From assembly GCA_946480815.1 (NCBI GenBank), contig CAMLLB010000004.1, forward strand, positions 1-64,000: 64,000 nt of DNA. The letters run 5' to 3'. Under the pieces are notes generated by a model that ran no database searches, had not been told where the DNA came from, and saw only the letters and a list, made by a program, of their open reading frames with translations. This DNA is from an uncultured Flavobacteriales bacterium. Its GTDB lineage: Bacteria; Bacteroidota; Bacteroidia; Flavobacteriales; Crocinitomicaceae. Both the position numbers and the translations under genes were made by a program. Positions 45,117 to 53,874 of the stretch are shown here, in pieces. Each line of letters begins with the position of its first letter. Position 1 is the stretch's first letter.

Positions 45117-45178
45117 GAATTCAGAATGTAAAATGAAGAGCAAAATTGTCCCTGCATTCTTAATTCTGCATTAAAACT
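45112..45178. repeat. GAATT/TGCATT-type array before the 45202 gene
   Basis: AATTAAGAATTCAGAATGTA and CTGCATTCTTAATTCTGCAT repeat the GAATT-type words in direct and inverted orientation. A TATCTTTG (45179-45186) follows. Confidence 0.55.
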
Positions 45179-45186
45179 TATCTTTG
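45179..45186 (+). promoter_or_regulatory. -7 box (TATCTTTG) of the 45202 gene
   Basis: TATCTTTG ends 15 nt before the ATG at 45202 and directly follows the GAATT-type array. No -33 TTG at normal spacing. Confidence 0.38.
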
Positions 45187-45201
45187 TAAAAAAACAACTG
45201 C

Positions 45202-45744
45202 ATGGGTGCGCTAAAATTTCGCGTGTTATTAGATTCTGAAAAAGATCAGGAAATATTTAGAGATATTCTCATTAATGAAAATGACAACTTTGAATCTTTC
45301 TACCGGGTTATATTGAATTCCTTCAATTTTGAAGGGAAAGAAATTGGTTCATTCTTTATGTCAAACGATGAGTGGGATAAAGGTCATGAGATCAGTTTGA
45401 TGGACATGAGCTATTCCGATGAAGATCCGGAAATTACAAGTGTCATGTCTGAAGCTAAGCTTAGCGATTTCATGGAAGCACCCGATCAAAAGATCATTCT
45501 TGTTTACGATTTTCTTAGAATGTGGATCTTTTTAATTGAATTACAGGAACGCACAGAAGAAACCTTAGACAAACCTAAAATTGCATTAGCAGTTGGAACT
45601 GCTCCTCCAGAAGATTCGAAAATGGTTCAGGATGATGCATTTTTTGGTGATGAAGAAGATGAAGATTTCAATGATTTTGATGAAGACTTCGGAGACGGTT
45701 ACGACGAGGACGATTTATCAGGCTACGAAGAATACGAATATTAA
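45202..45744 (+). CDS. PRiA4_ORF3-like (IS1096 passenger TnpR family) protein
   Basis: 180 aa. The first part (about 1-120) resembles the pRiA4b ORF-3 fold: FRVLLDSEKDQEIFRDILI, then ILNSFNFEGKEIGSFFMSND and IILVYDFLRMWIFLIEL. From about residue 145 the sequence is an acidic tail (Asp/Glu-rich, ending EEYEY) with many Phe, Tyr and Gly. The family name comes from a mobile-element passenger gene, but no transposase or inverted repeat is present here. Function unknown. Confidence 0.72.
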   Translation: MGALKFRVLLDSEKDQEIFRDILINENDNFESFYRVILNSFNFEGKEIGSFFMSNDEWDKGHEISLMDMSYSDEDPEITSVMSEAKLSDFMEAPDQKIILVYDFLRMWIFLIELQERTEETLDKPKIALAVGTAPPEDSKMVQDDAFFGDEEDEDFNDFDEDFGDGYDEDDLSGYEEYEY

Positions 45745-45747
45745 TAT

Positions 45748-45830
45748 AGACTATAAGACACAAGACCAAAGACTAAAAGACAGATTTGCTGTCATTGTCT
45801 TGAGTCTATTGTCTTAAGTCTTCAGTCTAG
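45748..45830. repeat. AGACT/AAGAC inverted repeat array
   Basis: AGACTATAAGACACAAGACC and AAAGACTAAAAGACAG lie upstream of GTCATTGTCTTGAGTCTATT and GTCTTAAGTCTTCAGTCT, the same words inverted. A GATTTGCT loop lies between. The transcript of the gap could fold into a long imperfect hairpin. It fills the gap between the 45202 gene and the methyltransferase. Confidence 0.65.
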
Positions 45831-45834
45831 AAAA

Positions 45835-46551
45835 ATGAACGAAAAAAAATACGGCGATCCGATCGGTGCCGCCATCAAAGAATACGCAGACAAACGACGT
45901 CCGGAAGACATCATTGTTTCCTCCGACATTTGTGAAGACGATATCATTCCTTTGGAAGTACTTTTCAGAAAATACGATGAAATGCCTCCGATCGAACAAA
46001 AAGCGCTTTCTCTTGCGCGCGGACATGTTTTGGACGTAGGGGCCGGGGCTGGAATTCATGCTACTTATCTGCAGGACCTTGGATTCAAAGTAGATTGCAT
46101 CGATATTTCAGAAGGAGCAGTTGAATATTTGAAAAGCAATGATCTGAATGCAGAACGAATCAATTTCTTCTCGTTAAAAGATCGAAAATACGATACCATT
46201 CTCATGTTAATGAATGGAATCGGGATTGCAGGAAAATTATCCAACCTGGAAAAAACATTGGAGCACGCAAAATCGCTGTTAAATCCGGGCGGAAAGATCC
46301 TTTGTGATTCTTCGGATATTCATTCGTTGTATGAAGATGAAGACGGAGCGCTTTGGGTAGACCTGAATACGGAATACTACGGAAACTTCCGTTTTCAAAT
46401 GAAATACAAAAAGCAAAAAGGCCCTTGGTTTGACTGGCTGTACGTGGATTTTGACAATTTATTCCAGGCTGCTAAAAAAGTTGGTTTAAAAGCTATTCGC
46501 GTGTTGGAAGAAGACGATCATTACCTGGCCGAATTAACATTGGAAAAATAA
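45835..46551 (+). CDS. Class I SAM-dependent methyltransferase
   Basis: 238 aa. Motif I is HVLDVGAGAGIHATYL, motif II DCIDISEGAVEYL and motif IV YDTILMLMNGIGIAGK. An N-terminal helix region precedes it (IIVSSDICEDDIIPLE, matching small-molecule methyltransferases of Bacteroidota). The substrate is not predictable. It is first of a tight run: the TraB-like gene follows after 1 nt and the FKBP gene after 1 nt more. Confidence 0.88.
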   Translation: MNEKKYGDPIGAAIKEYADKRRPEDIIVSSDICEDDIIPLEVLFRKYDEMPPIEQKALSLARGHVLDVGAGAGIHATYLQDLGFKVDCIDISEGAVEYLKSNDLNAERINFFSLKDRKYDTILMLMNGIGIAGKLSNLEKTLEHAKSLLNPGGKILCDSSDIHSLYEDEDGALWVDLNTEYYGNFRFQMKYKKQKGPWFDWLYVDFDNLFQAAKKVGLKAIRVLEEDDHYLAELTLEK

Positions 46552-46552
46552 T

Positions 46553-47398
46553 ATGCGTTTTCTTACCTGGATCTTTTTATTCATTTCAGGCCTTGTTTTC
46601 GGACAAAACAATTCGCTGTTGTACCAGGTAAAAGGAAAAGACAAGAAAGTTTCTTACCTGTTCGGAACAATTCACATGATCCCTGATTCATTGTATTATT
46701 TTCCGGGAAAATTGGATAAGATCATTTCCAAATCGGACGAAATAATACTGGAAATCGCGAATCTTTCGGATCAAAATTCGGCCATGAAGTTGATGATGCT
46801 TGATTCAGGTTCCTGTTTCGATATTTTTACTCCACAACAAAAAGATTCGGTTCTGAACTGGGGTGCTGATTTATTGGGTCTTACCCCATCACAGTTTGAA
46901 AAGGGCTTTGAGAAAAGAAAACCATTCACCTTGATGCAGCTTAGTTTTCAAAAAATGATTACCGGAAAGATCCGCATGGTCGATATGGAAATCGAGTCTA
47001 AAGCCCAACAAGACAAAATTCCGGTTACCGGCCTGGAAACTGTAGAATATCAAATTTCGATTTTCGATAAAATTCCTGCTGAAGAAATGGCAAACTTCAT
47101 CATGGAAGCGGTACGAAATCCGCATGAAGGCGAAGATAATTTTAAAAAAATGGTGACATATTATCACAAACAAGATCTTGAAAGCCTCGCCAAATTAATC
47201 CTTGAAAGTGATGAACTGGGTAGTTCTGCAGAAGAACTCCTCGACAAAAGAAATCACAACTGGATCCCTAAAATGGAAGAATTGATGAAAACCAAAGCCT
47301 GCTTTTTCGCAGTTGGTGCCGGACATTTGGGTGGACCAAACGGTATCATTGAATTACTCCGAAAAAAGGGCTATGAAGTAACTCCTGTCAGATATTAA
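46553..47398 (+). CDS. TraB/GumN-family protein
   Basis: 281 aa with a signal peptide (MRFLTWIFLFISGLVFGQ). The TraB-type motifs are visible: SYLFGTIHMIPDSLY at the N-terminus, GLETVEYQISIFD in the middle and CFFAVGAGHLGGPNGIIELL at the C-terminus, the two GxxH motifs of this possible metallohydrolase family. It is probably periplasmic. A second gene with a start 1 nt later shows close coupling. Confidence 0.85.
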   Translation: MRFLTWIFLFISGLVFGQNNSLLYQVKGKDKKVSYLFGTIHMIPDSLYYFPGKLDKIISKSDEIILEIANLSDQNSAMKLMMLDSGSCFDIFTPQQKDSVLNWGADLLGLTPSQFEKGFEKRKPFTLMQLSFQKMITGKIRMVDMEIESKAQQDKIPVTGLETVEYQISIFDKIPAEEMANFIMEAVRNPHEGEDNFKKMVTYYHKQDLESLAKLILESDELGSSAEELLDKRNHNWIPKMEELMKTKACFFAVGAGHLGGPNGIIELLRKKGYEVTPVRY

Positions 47399-47399
47399 T

Positions 47400-47855
47400 A
47401 TGCGCAATCTATTTTTTATTTTACTTACCGGGCTGATCGTTCTAAGTTGTAATACGTATTCGGAAGAAGAAAAAAACGGCTTCATTTCAAAAGCGGAAGA
47501 ATATGCCAAAAGACATCATTGGAATTACGAAGTCCTGGATGGTGGTTTGATTGTTGAAGTTTTGGAAAAAGGCACCGGAACGGAAAAAATTCAATCCGGA
47601 AGTGAAGTGGAATTGGAATATACAGGAAAGCTTACCAATGGATATCGATTTGATCAAACAGAGCCGAAGAAGCCACTTCAATCCAATCTAAAGGGGCTGA
47701 TCGGTGGATTTCAATTAGGGTTATTGAACCATGTTTCAGGAACAAAATTACGCATGGTTGTTCCTCCGCAATTGGGATATGGTGATGATGCACTGGATAA
47801 AATCCCTGCCAATTCAACACTTGTTTTCGAAATAACGATTGAAAAAGTATATTAA
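47400..47855 (+). CDS. FKBP-type peptidyl-prolyl isomerase, lipoprotein
   Basis: 151 aa with a lipoprotein signal peptide (LTGLIVLSCN, Cys at about 17). The FKBP domain is recognisable: SGSEVELEYTGKLTNGYRFD, then GGFQLGLLNHVSGTKLRMVV, PPQLGYGDD and IPANSTLVFEITI. It should catalyse prolyl isomerisation in the periplasm, attached to a membrane. The starts of the three genes 45835, 46553 and 47400 follow one another with 1-nt gaps, suggesting an operon. Confidence 0.9.
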   Translation: MRNLFFILLTGLIVLSCNTYSEEEKNGFISKAEEYAKRHHWNYEVLDGGLIVEVLEKGTGTEKIQSGSEVELEYTGKLTNGYRFDQTEPKKPLQSNLKGLIGGFQLGLLNHVSGTKLRMVVPPQLGYGDDALDKIPANSTLVFEITIEKVY

Positions 47856-47902
47856 AACCGCAACCCTTGCTGATTGAGGACTTTATTCAGATAGTTTAAT
47901 TT

Positions 47903-48796
47903 CTAGAAAGCAAAACGGAAATTCATTCCGCCACTGATACTGAAATCATTATTGATTTTTCCTTTTACAAATTGCATAGACAATCCCGGGTTTAACTCCC
48001 ACCCTATGCGCATTCTGCTTGCTACCGGACTTTTCCTGGACAATTTAAAACTCATGTCGAGCGGCACCCGCATAATTAAACCGGCTATCGTATTCCCTGA
48101 AAAAGATTCTGCCCGCGGTTCATCCAATACGGGTTGCTGATAAGTATATCCTCCATCCGATGGTGCTCCTTCCACCAGGTAACTATCCAAATAAGATGCG
48201 CTTACTTCGCTGGTGATACTAATCATGCACAATACGTCCAATCCTGTTTCAAATTGGAATAAACGATCGGGATTCGTGGCAATGTGCTCGCCGAGCCCAA
48301 AAACAATACTTCGGGAATAGTATGATTTTTCAATTGTTTGATTTCGGTTCCCGTAGATATAGAATTCCTGCCCGGTTTGGTTAGAAGTTAAGGTATCTAT
48401 TACCTGTCTGTCTTCATGATACCAACTCTTCCTTGCTGATAATTCAGGGCCGTACCCCAAATGAAACGTAGTCGTTGCGAGGAATTTTCTTCCGGCTTGT
48501 TTATCCGCCCCATTGACCAAAGAAAACGAGAACATGTAATATTGATTAGCTGAAGTCGTATGAACATCCGGGTTATAATCCGTTCCGTTTAACAAGTTGG
48601 TAAGTGAATCGGGAATATCGAATCCGGGTGTCATACGTTGCCATTCCGCATTCGTAAAGTCAATCTCACTGCCATTGGTCATTCCGTGTGTCATTTTTAC
48701 AATAAACCGCGGATAACTGGTCTTTACCGAATCTTTTTGCTGAGAGAAACTAATTCCGGTGATTAACAGAGATAATAGTGTTATAGAGGTTTTCAT
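47903..48796 (-). CDS. Secreted or outer-membrane beta-barrel-like protein
   Basis: 297 aa with a signal peptide (MKTSITLLSLLITGISFSQQ). The body alternates amphipathic strands and ends MNFRFAF, with a terminal Phe as in outer-membrane barrels. No family is recognised. It may form a small barrel of unknown role. It converges with the FKBP gene across a 47-nt gap that holds no clear terminator. Confidence 0.7.
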   Translation of the reverse strand: MKTSITLLSLLITGISFSQQKDSVKTSYPRFIVKMTHGMTNGSEIDFTNAEWQRMTPGFDIPDSLTNLLNGTDYNPDVHTTSANQYYMFSFSLVNGADKQAGRKFLATTTFHLGYGPELSARKSWYHEDRQVIDTLTSNQTGQEFYIYGNRNQTIEKSYYSRSIVFGLGEHIATNPDRLFQFETGLDVLCMISITSEVSASYLDSYLVEGAPSDGGYTYQQPVLDEPRAESFSGNTIAGLIMRVPLDMSFKLSRKSPVASRMRIGWELNPGLSMQFVKGKINNDFSISGGMNFRFAF

Positions 48797-49010
48797 AAAT
48801 TCTATTTTAATGACTGATTAACAGGATAATTAGTGATTTATTGTCTTTTAATCTCAAAACGTTTATGCGTTTCAATACTTAAAAATAACATTTCTCTGGA
48901 ATTAACCGCTTAAAAAAACAAGTCCGGACAACTCTAAAAAGCTCATTTTCACCTGTTTTCAAAAATCGGTAAAAAAAGCTGTATTTGGTAATATAAAATC
49001 ACTCAAAACA

Positions 49011-49041
49011 TTGTTAAAACGAAAAGAAACCGCTACTTTTG
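49011..49041 (+). promoter_or_regulatory. Promoter of sucD (-33 TTG / -7 TACTTTTG)
   Basis: TTG at 49011-49013, a 20-nt spacer and TACTTTTG at 49034-49041 fit the consensus TTG-N17-23-TAnnTTTG. The leader to the ATG at 49078 would be about 30 nt. Confidence 0.6.
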
Positions 49042-49077
49042 AATCGCATTTTAAAAACGAAATCTAAATTCTCAAAC

Positions 49078-49956
49078 ATGAGTGTTCTAGTTAATAAAAA
49101 CTCTAAAGTAATTGTACAGGGATTCACAGGAAGTGAAGGTACTTTCCATGCAGGTCAGATGATTGATTATGGAACAAACGTTGTTGGTGGTGTTACTCCG
49201 GGAAAAGGAGGTGCATTTCACCTGGATCGTCCGGTTTTCAATACAGTTGCTGATGCAGTAGCTAAAACTGGTGCTGATGTTTCTATTATTTTCGTTCCAC
49301 CGGCATTCGCAGCAGATGCAATTATGGAGGCAGCAAACGCTGGGATCAAAGTGATCGTTTGTATCACGGAAGGAATTCCGGTAAATGACATGGTGAAAGC
49401 AAAAGAATACCTGAAAGGTACAGGTGCTCGTTTGATCGGACCAAACTGTCCTGGAGTAATTACTGCAGGTGAAGCGAAAGTTGGTATTATGCCCGGATTC
49501 GTTTTCAAAAAAGGAAAAATCGGTATTGTTTCCAAATCAGGAACGTTAACATACGAAGCAGCTGACCAGGTTGCTAAAGCCGGATTGGGAATTACAACTG
49601 CAATCGGTATCGGTGGAGATCCGATCATCGGGACAACAACAAAAGAAGCTGTTGAATTGCTTATGAATGATCCGGAAACAGAAGGAATCGTTATGATTGG
49701 TGAGATCGGTGGTAGCCTTGAAGCAATTGCTGCTCGCTGGATCAAAGAAAACGGTACAAAACCGGTAGTTGGATTTATCGCTGGTGAAACAGCACCAAAA
49801 GGACGTACAATGGGTCACGCAGGCGCAATCGTTGGTGGTGATGATGACACAGCAGAAGCTAAAAAACGTATCATGCGTGAGTGTGGAATCCATGTAGTTG
49901 ATTCTCCTGCTCACATCGGTTCGAAAATGGCGGAAATTTTAGGAGTTACAGCGTAA
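49078..49956 (+). CDS. sucD: Succinyl-CoA synthetase alpha subunit (ADP-forming)
   Basis: From the ATG at 49078 ([20 protein letters not shown]) the product is 292 aa; the frame from a TTG at 49039 is rejected. The CoA-binding [20 protein letters not shown] and [11 protein letters not shown], the [20 protein letters not shown] region and the phosphohistidine His247 in [10 protein letters not shown] are all present. It makes succinate and ATP from succinyl-CoA in the TCA cycle together with SucC, whose gene is not in the window. A terminator follows at once. Confidence 0.96.
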   Translation: MSVLVNKNSKVIVQGFTGSEGTFHAGQMIDYGTNVVGGVTPGKGGAFHLDRPVFNTVADAVAKTGADVSIIFVPPAFAADAIMEAANAGIKVIVCITEGIPVNDMVKAKEYLKGTGARLIGPNCPGVITAGEAKVGIMPGFVFKKGKIGIVSKSGTLTYEAADQVAKAGLGITTAIGIGGDPIIGTTTKEAVELLMNDPETEGIVMIGEIGGSLEAIAARWIKENGTKPVVGFIAGETAPKGRTMGHAGAIVGGDDDTAEAKKRIMRECGIHVVDSPAHIGSKMAEILGVTA

Positions 49957-49979
49957 TCGCTCTAATTAATACTACAAAG

Positions 49980-50012
49980 TCCCGATTCATACACGAGTCG
50001 GGATTTTTTTAT
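49980..50012 (+). terminator. Rho-independent terminator of sucD
   Basis: TCCCGATT (49980-49987) pairs with AGTCGGGA (49996-50003) with one G-T position, an 8-nt loop, followed by a run of T. It lies 23 nt behind the sucD stop. Confidence 0.75.
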
Positions 50013-50166
50013 TTAGGCCTTGCACGAATATCGTATAAATGAATCGCATTTTTTTCGTGGGGAAAAAGAAAAAGCAGGATCGTCACTTAAATAAACAAAT
50101 TTAATAGGTTATATCTTTCAATCACTTAGATTCATTACCTTCAAGTTATTATTCGAATAGAGCCAA

Positions 50167-51108
50167 ATGGACAAACAACGCAAATTCAAACAATACGAAT
50201 CACAAGACCCGGGTTTGGGTACAGCCTATCAGAAATCCGTCAAACGCTTCCTGAACGAAGACGGATCTTACAATATCAAACGCATCGGAACAGTCCGTAT
50301 GCTCAAAGATTTTTACAAGTATTTAGTCGACCTGAACGCCTGGAAATTCGGTTTTTTTCTAGTAGGCAGTTTCCTGGTTGCCAACCTCTTCTTTGCAGGA
50401 ATTTATTGCTTGATCGGAACAGAATACCTCCATGGGATCAATCCAAAACAAAATGAATTTGTAGCCGCCTATTATTTCAGTGCTCAAACTTTTACTACTG
50501 TAGGTTACGGTGCAATTGCCCCTAAAGGAAATTTAACTTCATTCATTGCCGCAATGGAAGCCTTTGTAGGTTTAATTGCTTTCGCAATCGCAACCGGTTT
50601 GATTTACGGACGTTTCTCCAGGCCATCTACCAAGATTGCATTTTCACACAATGTCATCATCACTCCCCACAAGGATAAAATGGCCCTGATGTTTAAAATT
50701 GTAAACCAGCGGAACAGTGTGCTTCTAAATACCAAAGTTCACGTCCTGCTTTCAATGGTAGATGACGATTCAGAATCTCACGCTGTGATGCGCAAGTACT
50801 ATACCCTTCCGTTGGAGGTAGATTTTGTACGCTATTTTCCACTTACCTGGACACTTGTTCATGTCATTAATGACGATTCTCCTTTATATGATCTCTCTTT
50901 ATCCGAAATCAGGGGAAAACTGGCTGAACTGCTTATCCTTATCGAAGCCTTTGATGAAACCTATTCCCAAATGGTTATCCGGAAACATTCTTATGCGGAA
51001 CATCAGTGGGCAACCGGGGTAAAATTCAAAAAGAACTTCAGTGCAGATGACAACGGCACCATCATTCTAAATATCAACGAGATCAGTGATTTGGAAATCC
51101 TTTCTTAG
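50167..51108 (+). CDS. KirBac-type inward-rectifier potassium channel
   Basis: 313 aa. The pore has the filter TVGYG (Thr111 to Gly115) in TFTTVGYGAIAPKGN, flanked by membrane helices at about 60-85 and 125-150. The C-terminal half is the cytoplasmic IRK domain (MFKIVNQRNSVLLNTKVHVL). The residue after GYG is Ala where many KirBac proteins have Asp. It should conduct potassium in the inner membrane. The gene stands alone between the sucD terminator and a repeat array. Confidence 0.9.
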   Translation: MDKQRKFKQYESQDPGLGTAYQKSVKRFLNEDGSYNIKRIGTVRMLKDFYKYLVDLNAWKFGFFLVGSFLVANLFFAGIYCLIGTEYLHGINPKQNEFVAAYYFSAQTFTTVGYGAIAPKGNLTSFIAAMEAFVGLIAFAIATGLIYGRFSRPSTKIAFSHNVIITPHKDKMALMFKIVNQRNSVLLNTKVHVLLSMVDDDSESHAVMRKYYTLPLEVDFVRYFPLTWTLVHVINDDSPLYDLSLSEIRGKLAELLILIEAFDETYSQMVIRKHSYAEHQWATGVKFKKNFSADDNGTIILNINEISDLEILS

Positions 51109-51225
51109 AGTCGGGACTTTTAGAGACAAGAGCCATGACAAAACTTTTTAATAACTTCAGTCATGACTCCATAAATCTTGACTCTTGGCTCTGCATTTGC
51201 ATTTTGAATTCGGAATTAGTAATTA
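51108..51225. repeat. AGTCAAGAC inverted array, then GAATT words and the queE promoter
   Basis: AGAGACAAGAGCCATGAC pairs in part with GTCATGACTCC and CTTGACTCTTGGCTCT further on, forming a long imperfect inverted repeat. GCATTTTGAATTCGGAATTA follows and runs into the queE -7 box. This connects two repeat families. Confidence 0.6.
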
Positions 51226-51231
51226 ACTTTG
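51203..51231 (+). promoter_or_regulatory. Promoter of queE (-33 TTTG / -7 TAACTTTG)
   Basis: TTTG (51203-51206), a 17-nt spacer and TAACTTTG (51224-51231) fit the consensus; the whole spacer lies in a GAATT-type repeat. The ATG at 51236 is 4 nt behind the -7 box, giving an almost leaderless transcript. Confidence 0.5.
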
Positions 51232-51235
51232 GGAC

Positions 51236-51850
51236 ATGACACAATACAGTTCTACTTTGTACCCGGTAATGGAACATTTCTATACCTTACAGGGTGAAGG
51301 AAAATATACAGGGACTTCAGCATATTTCATCAGACTGGGCGGATGTGATGTTGGCTGTATTTGGTGCGATGTGAAGGAATCCTGGGATGCGGATATCCAT
51401 CCTAAAATGAGTGTCGAAGAATTAAAAAATATTGTTTCCCAATATCCGGGAGAATTAGTCGTTATTACCGGCGGAGAACCCGCAATGTATGACCTGACTG
51501 CTTTGGTTGATGCCCTTCATTCCATTGGCAAATACGTTGCGATTGAAACATCCGGGACCAGTGAATTGATTGGAGAAGTAGATTGGTATACATTCTCCCC
51601 GAAAAAATTTAAAGCACCGGTAGAAGAAGCTTATGCGAAAGCTTCTGAATTAAAAATTGTTATCTTTCATAAATCAGATTTGGCATGGGCAGAAGGTCAT
51701 TCAAAACAAGTGAATGAAAACTGTGTGCTTTACTTGCAACCGGAATGGTCAAAAAGGGAACAATTATTGCCAACAATTATTGAGTATGTGAAAAATCATC
51801 CGAAATGGAAGATCTCGTTACAGACTCACAAATACTTAGAAATACCATAA
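51236..51850 (+). CDS. queE: 7-carboxy-7-deazaguanine synthase
   Basis: 204 aa. This radical-SAM enzyme converts 6-carboxytetrahydropterin to 7-carboxy-7-deazaguanine for queuosine. The cluster motif is CxxxCxxC with Cys37, Cys41 and Cys44 in GGCDVGCIWCDVKESW. The conserved YTLQGEGKYTGT and VITGGEPAMYDLTALV segments are present. The other queuosine genes are not in the window. The end overlaps a longer frame of the next gene, whose own start lies 3 nt later. Confidence 0.92.
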   Translation: MTQYSSTLYPVMEHFYTLQGEGKYTGTSAYFIRLGGCDVGCIWCDVKESWDADIHPKMSVEELKNIVSQYPGELVVITGGEPAMYDLTALVDALHSIGKYVAIETSGTSELIGEVDWYTFSPKKFKAPVEEAYAKASELKIVIFHKSDLAWAEGHSKQVNENCVLYLQPEWSKREQLLPTIIEYVKNHPKWKISLQTHKYLEIP

Positions 51851-51852
51851 GC

Positions 51853-53874
51853 ATGAAAAACCTTTTAATGGCTTTATTCATTTTAGCTACAGCTTCTTGC
51901 TCTACAGCTCAAATGACCTACTCTTCCAAAAATAAAAAAGCAATCGCCTTGTTTGAGCAAGGAAGAGCTGAACCTGGCAAATCCATCGATCCCAGAACAC
52001 ACGGACCGAATTATGCCGGTGGATTAGCACTTTTGGATAAAGCACTCGAAAAAGATTCCAATTTTTGGGAAGTTCATATGGTAGAAGCTGAAATCTATGA
52101 GGAATTAAATCAACCCTATAAAGCTATTGAACATTACCGGAAAGCATTGAAAATCAATCCCAATCCAACTTCAGGCGGAGCAACTTATTTCTACCTTGGA
52201 ACACTGGAATACAGCGTCGGTGAATACGATAATGCAATAAAGAACCTGACAACTTTTACCCAAACAAAGGGTGCACATCCGGATAATATTGCATTGGCAA
52301 AACAGCTGATCAACGATTGCAATTTTGCACTTGAAGCAATGAAGAATCCAACACAATTCAAACCGGTGAATCTGGGACCCGGTGTCAACACAAAAGATCC
52401 GGAATATTTTCCAACAATTACCGTTGATGGTAAGACCTTACTGTTCACTCGTTTAATCGATGACAAACGTGTAAATGGCCCGTTTCAGAAACAGGAGGAT
52501 TTTTATGTTTCAAATTTAAGCACATTCAATACCTGGGAACAAGCTGTTCCAATGCCAAAAAATATCAATACGGTAAATAACGAGGGGGCTCCTACTATCA
52601 GTGCTGATGGACGGAACCTGATTTTTGTGGCTTGTTCGGATGAAAGCGGAACAAATTATGGAGAGAACAGAAAAGGAAGAGGAAGTTGTGACTTATTCTA
52701 TACCAAGCGACTGGGAAATCAATGGATTGATCCTGTAAACCTGCCTGGTGCTATCAATACCGGAAACTGGGAATCGCAGCCTTCTTTATCTGCCGATGGA
52801 AAAACACTGTATTTCGTGCGAAAAGTAATGACCCGCAATGGAAGACCGGATTCGGATATTTATTACTCGACTTTGAAAGATGACGGTTCATGGGATACAC
52901 CGGTTCGTTTGCCAAATACGATCAACACTCTTTACATGGAAGAATCCGTTTTAATTCACCCGGATGGAAAAACATTGTATTTCTCATCTCAGGGACATCC
53001 CGGAATGGGCGGATTGGACATTTTCGTATCCCGTATAAACGATAAAGGTGAATGGAGCAAACCGGAAAACCTGGGGTATCCGATCAACACAAGCGCTGAT
53101 GAAAACTCCCTGCTTGTAAGTGCTGACGGTGAAATCGCATTCTTTGCTTCTGATCGTGAAGGCGGATTCGGTGACCTCGATATTTATTATTTCATTATGC
53201 CTGAGAAATTTCGTCCTGTGAAAACCTTGTATTTTGACGGATTGGTGTTCGATGCAATTACGAAGAAGCCACTTCCGGGCAAATTCTCTTTGATCAATAT
53301 CAAAACAGGTGTTGAGGTGATTAAATCGGAAGCTGACCAGGTAAACGGGACATTTACCGTTTCACTTCCACTAAACGAAGAATACGCCTTATCAGTAAGC
53401 TATCCGGGATACACGTTCTTCTCACAGAACTTTAACATGACCATCGCAGACAACCAGGAATCCTTCCACATGGATGTTCCAATGATCCCATTAACAGCTT
53501 CAGGTACTCCAACAGCCTTGAAAAATGTGTTCTTTGATCTGAATAAAGCAACATTACGTCCTGAATCGTTTGTTGAATTGAATAAATTACGGGATCTGTT
53601 AAAAGCAAATCCGGCTACAAAAATTGAAATCGGGGGACATACCGATACACGTGGTGATGCTGCAGATAACTTAAAATTATCCGATGCGCGTGCGAAGTCG
53701 GTAAAAGACTACCTGATCCAGCAAGGAATTGACGCTTCCCGCTTGTCTTCAAAAGGTTATGGTGAAACCATGCCGATCTTCACAGATGAAGTAATTGCGA
53801 AAATGAGTAAGGAAAGTGAGAAAGAAAAGGCTCACCAGGAAAATCGTAGAACTGAATACAAGATTGTGAAATAA
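51853..53874 (+). CDS. Multi-domain OmpA-family lipoprotein, PorE-like
   Basis: From the ATG at 51853 the product is 673 aa with a lipobox signal peptide (MALFILATASCSTAQ). Domains run in the order TPR (about 30-150), PD40/WD40-like propeller (about 165-420, with GAPTISADGRNLIFVACSD), carboxypeptidase-regulatory domain (about 450-540) and an OmpA C-terminal peptidoglycan-binding domain (about 557-673; FFDLNKATLRPES, IEIGGHTDTRGDAADNLKLS). This order matches PorE of the Porphyromonas gingivalis type IX system. The architecture is common in the phylum, so it is a candidate only. It overlaps the prenyltransferase gene by 1 nt. Confidence 0.85.
   Translation: MKNLLMALFILATASCSTAQMTYSSKNKKAIALFEQGRAEPGKSIDPRTHGPNYAGGLALLDKALEKDSNFWEVHMVEAEIYEELNQPYKAIEHYRKALKINPNPTSGGATYFYLGTLEYSVGEYDNAIKNLTTFTQTKGAHPDNIALAKQLINDCNFALEAMKNPTQFKPVNLGPGVNTKDPEYFPTITVDGKTLLFTRLIDDKRVNGPFQKQEDFYVSNLSTFNTWEQAVPMPKNINTVNNEGAPTISADGRNLIFVACSDESGTNYGENRKGRGSCDLFYTKRLGNQWIDPVNLPGAINTGNWESQPSLSADGKTLYFVRKVMTRNGRPDSDIYYSTLKDDGSWDTPVRLPNTINTLYMEESVLIHPDGKTLYFSSQGHPGMGGLDIFVSRINDKGEWSKPENLGYPINTSADENSLLVSADGEIAFFASDREGGFGDLDIYYFIMPEKFRPVKTLYFDGLVFDAITKKPLPGKFSLINIKTGVEVIKSEADQVNGTFTVSLPLNEEYALSVSYPGYTFFSQNFNMTIADNQESFHMDVPMIPLTASGTPTALKNVFFDLNKATLRPESFVELNKLRDLLKANPATKIEIGGHTDTRGDAADNLKLSDARAKSVKDYLIQQGIDASRLSSKGYGETMPIFTDEVIAKMSKESEKEKAHQENRRTEYKIVK

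Noticed and set aside
45202..45744. Mobile element suggested by the TnpR-passenger family name
   Set aside because: No transposase, terminal inverted repeats or target duplication is visible.
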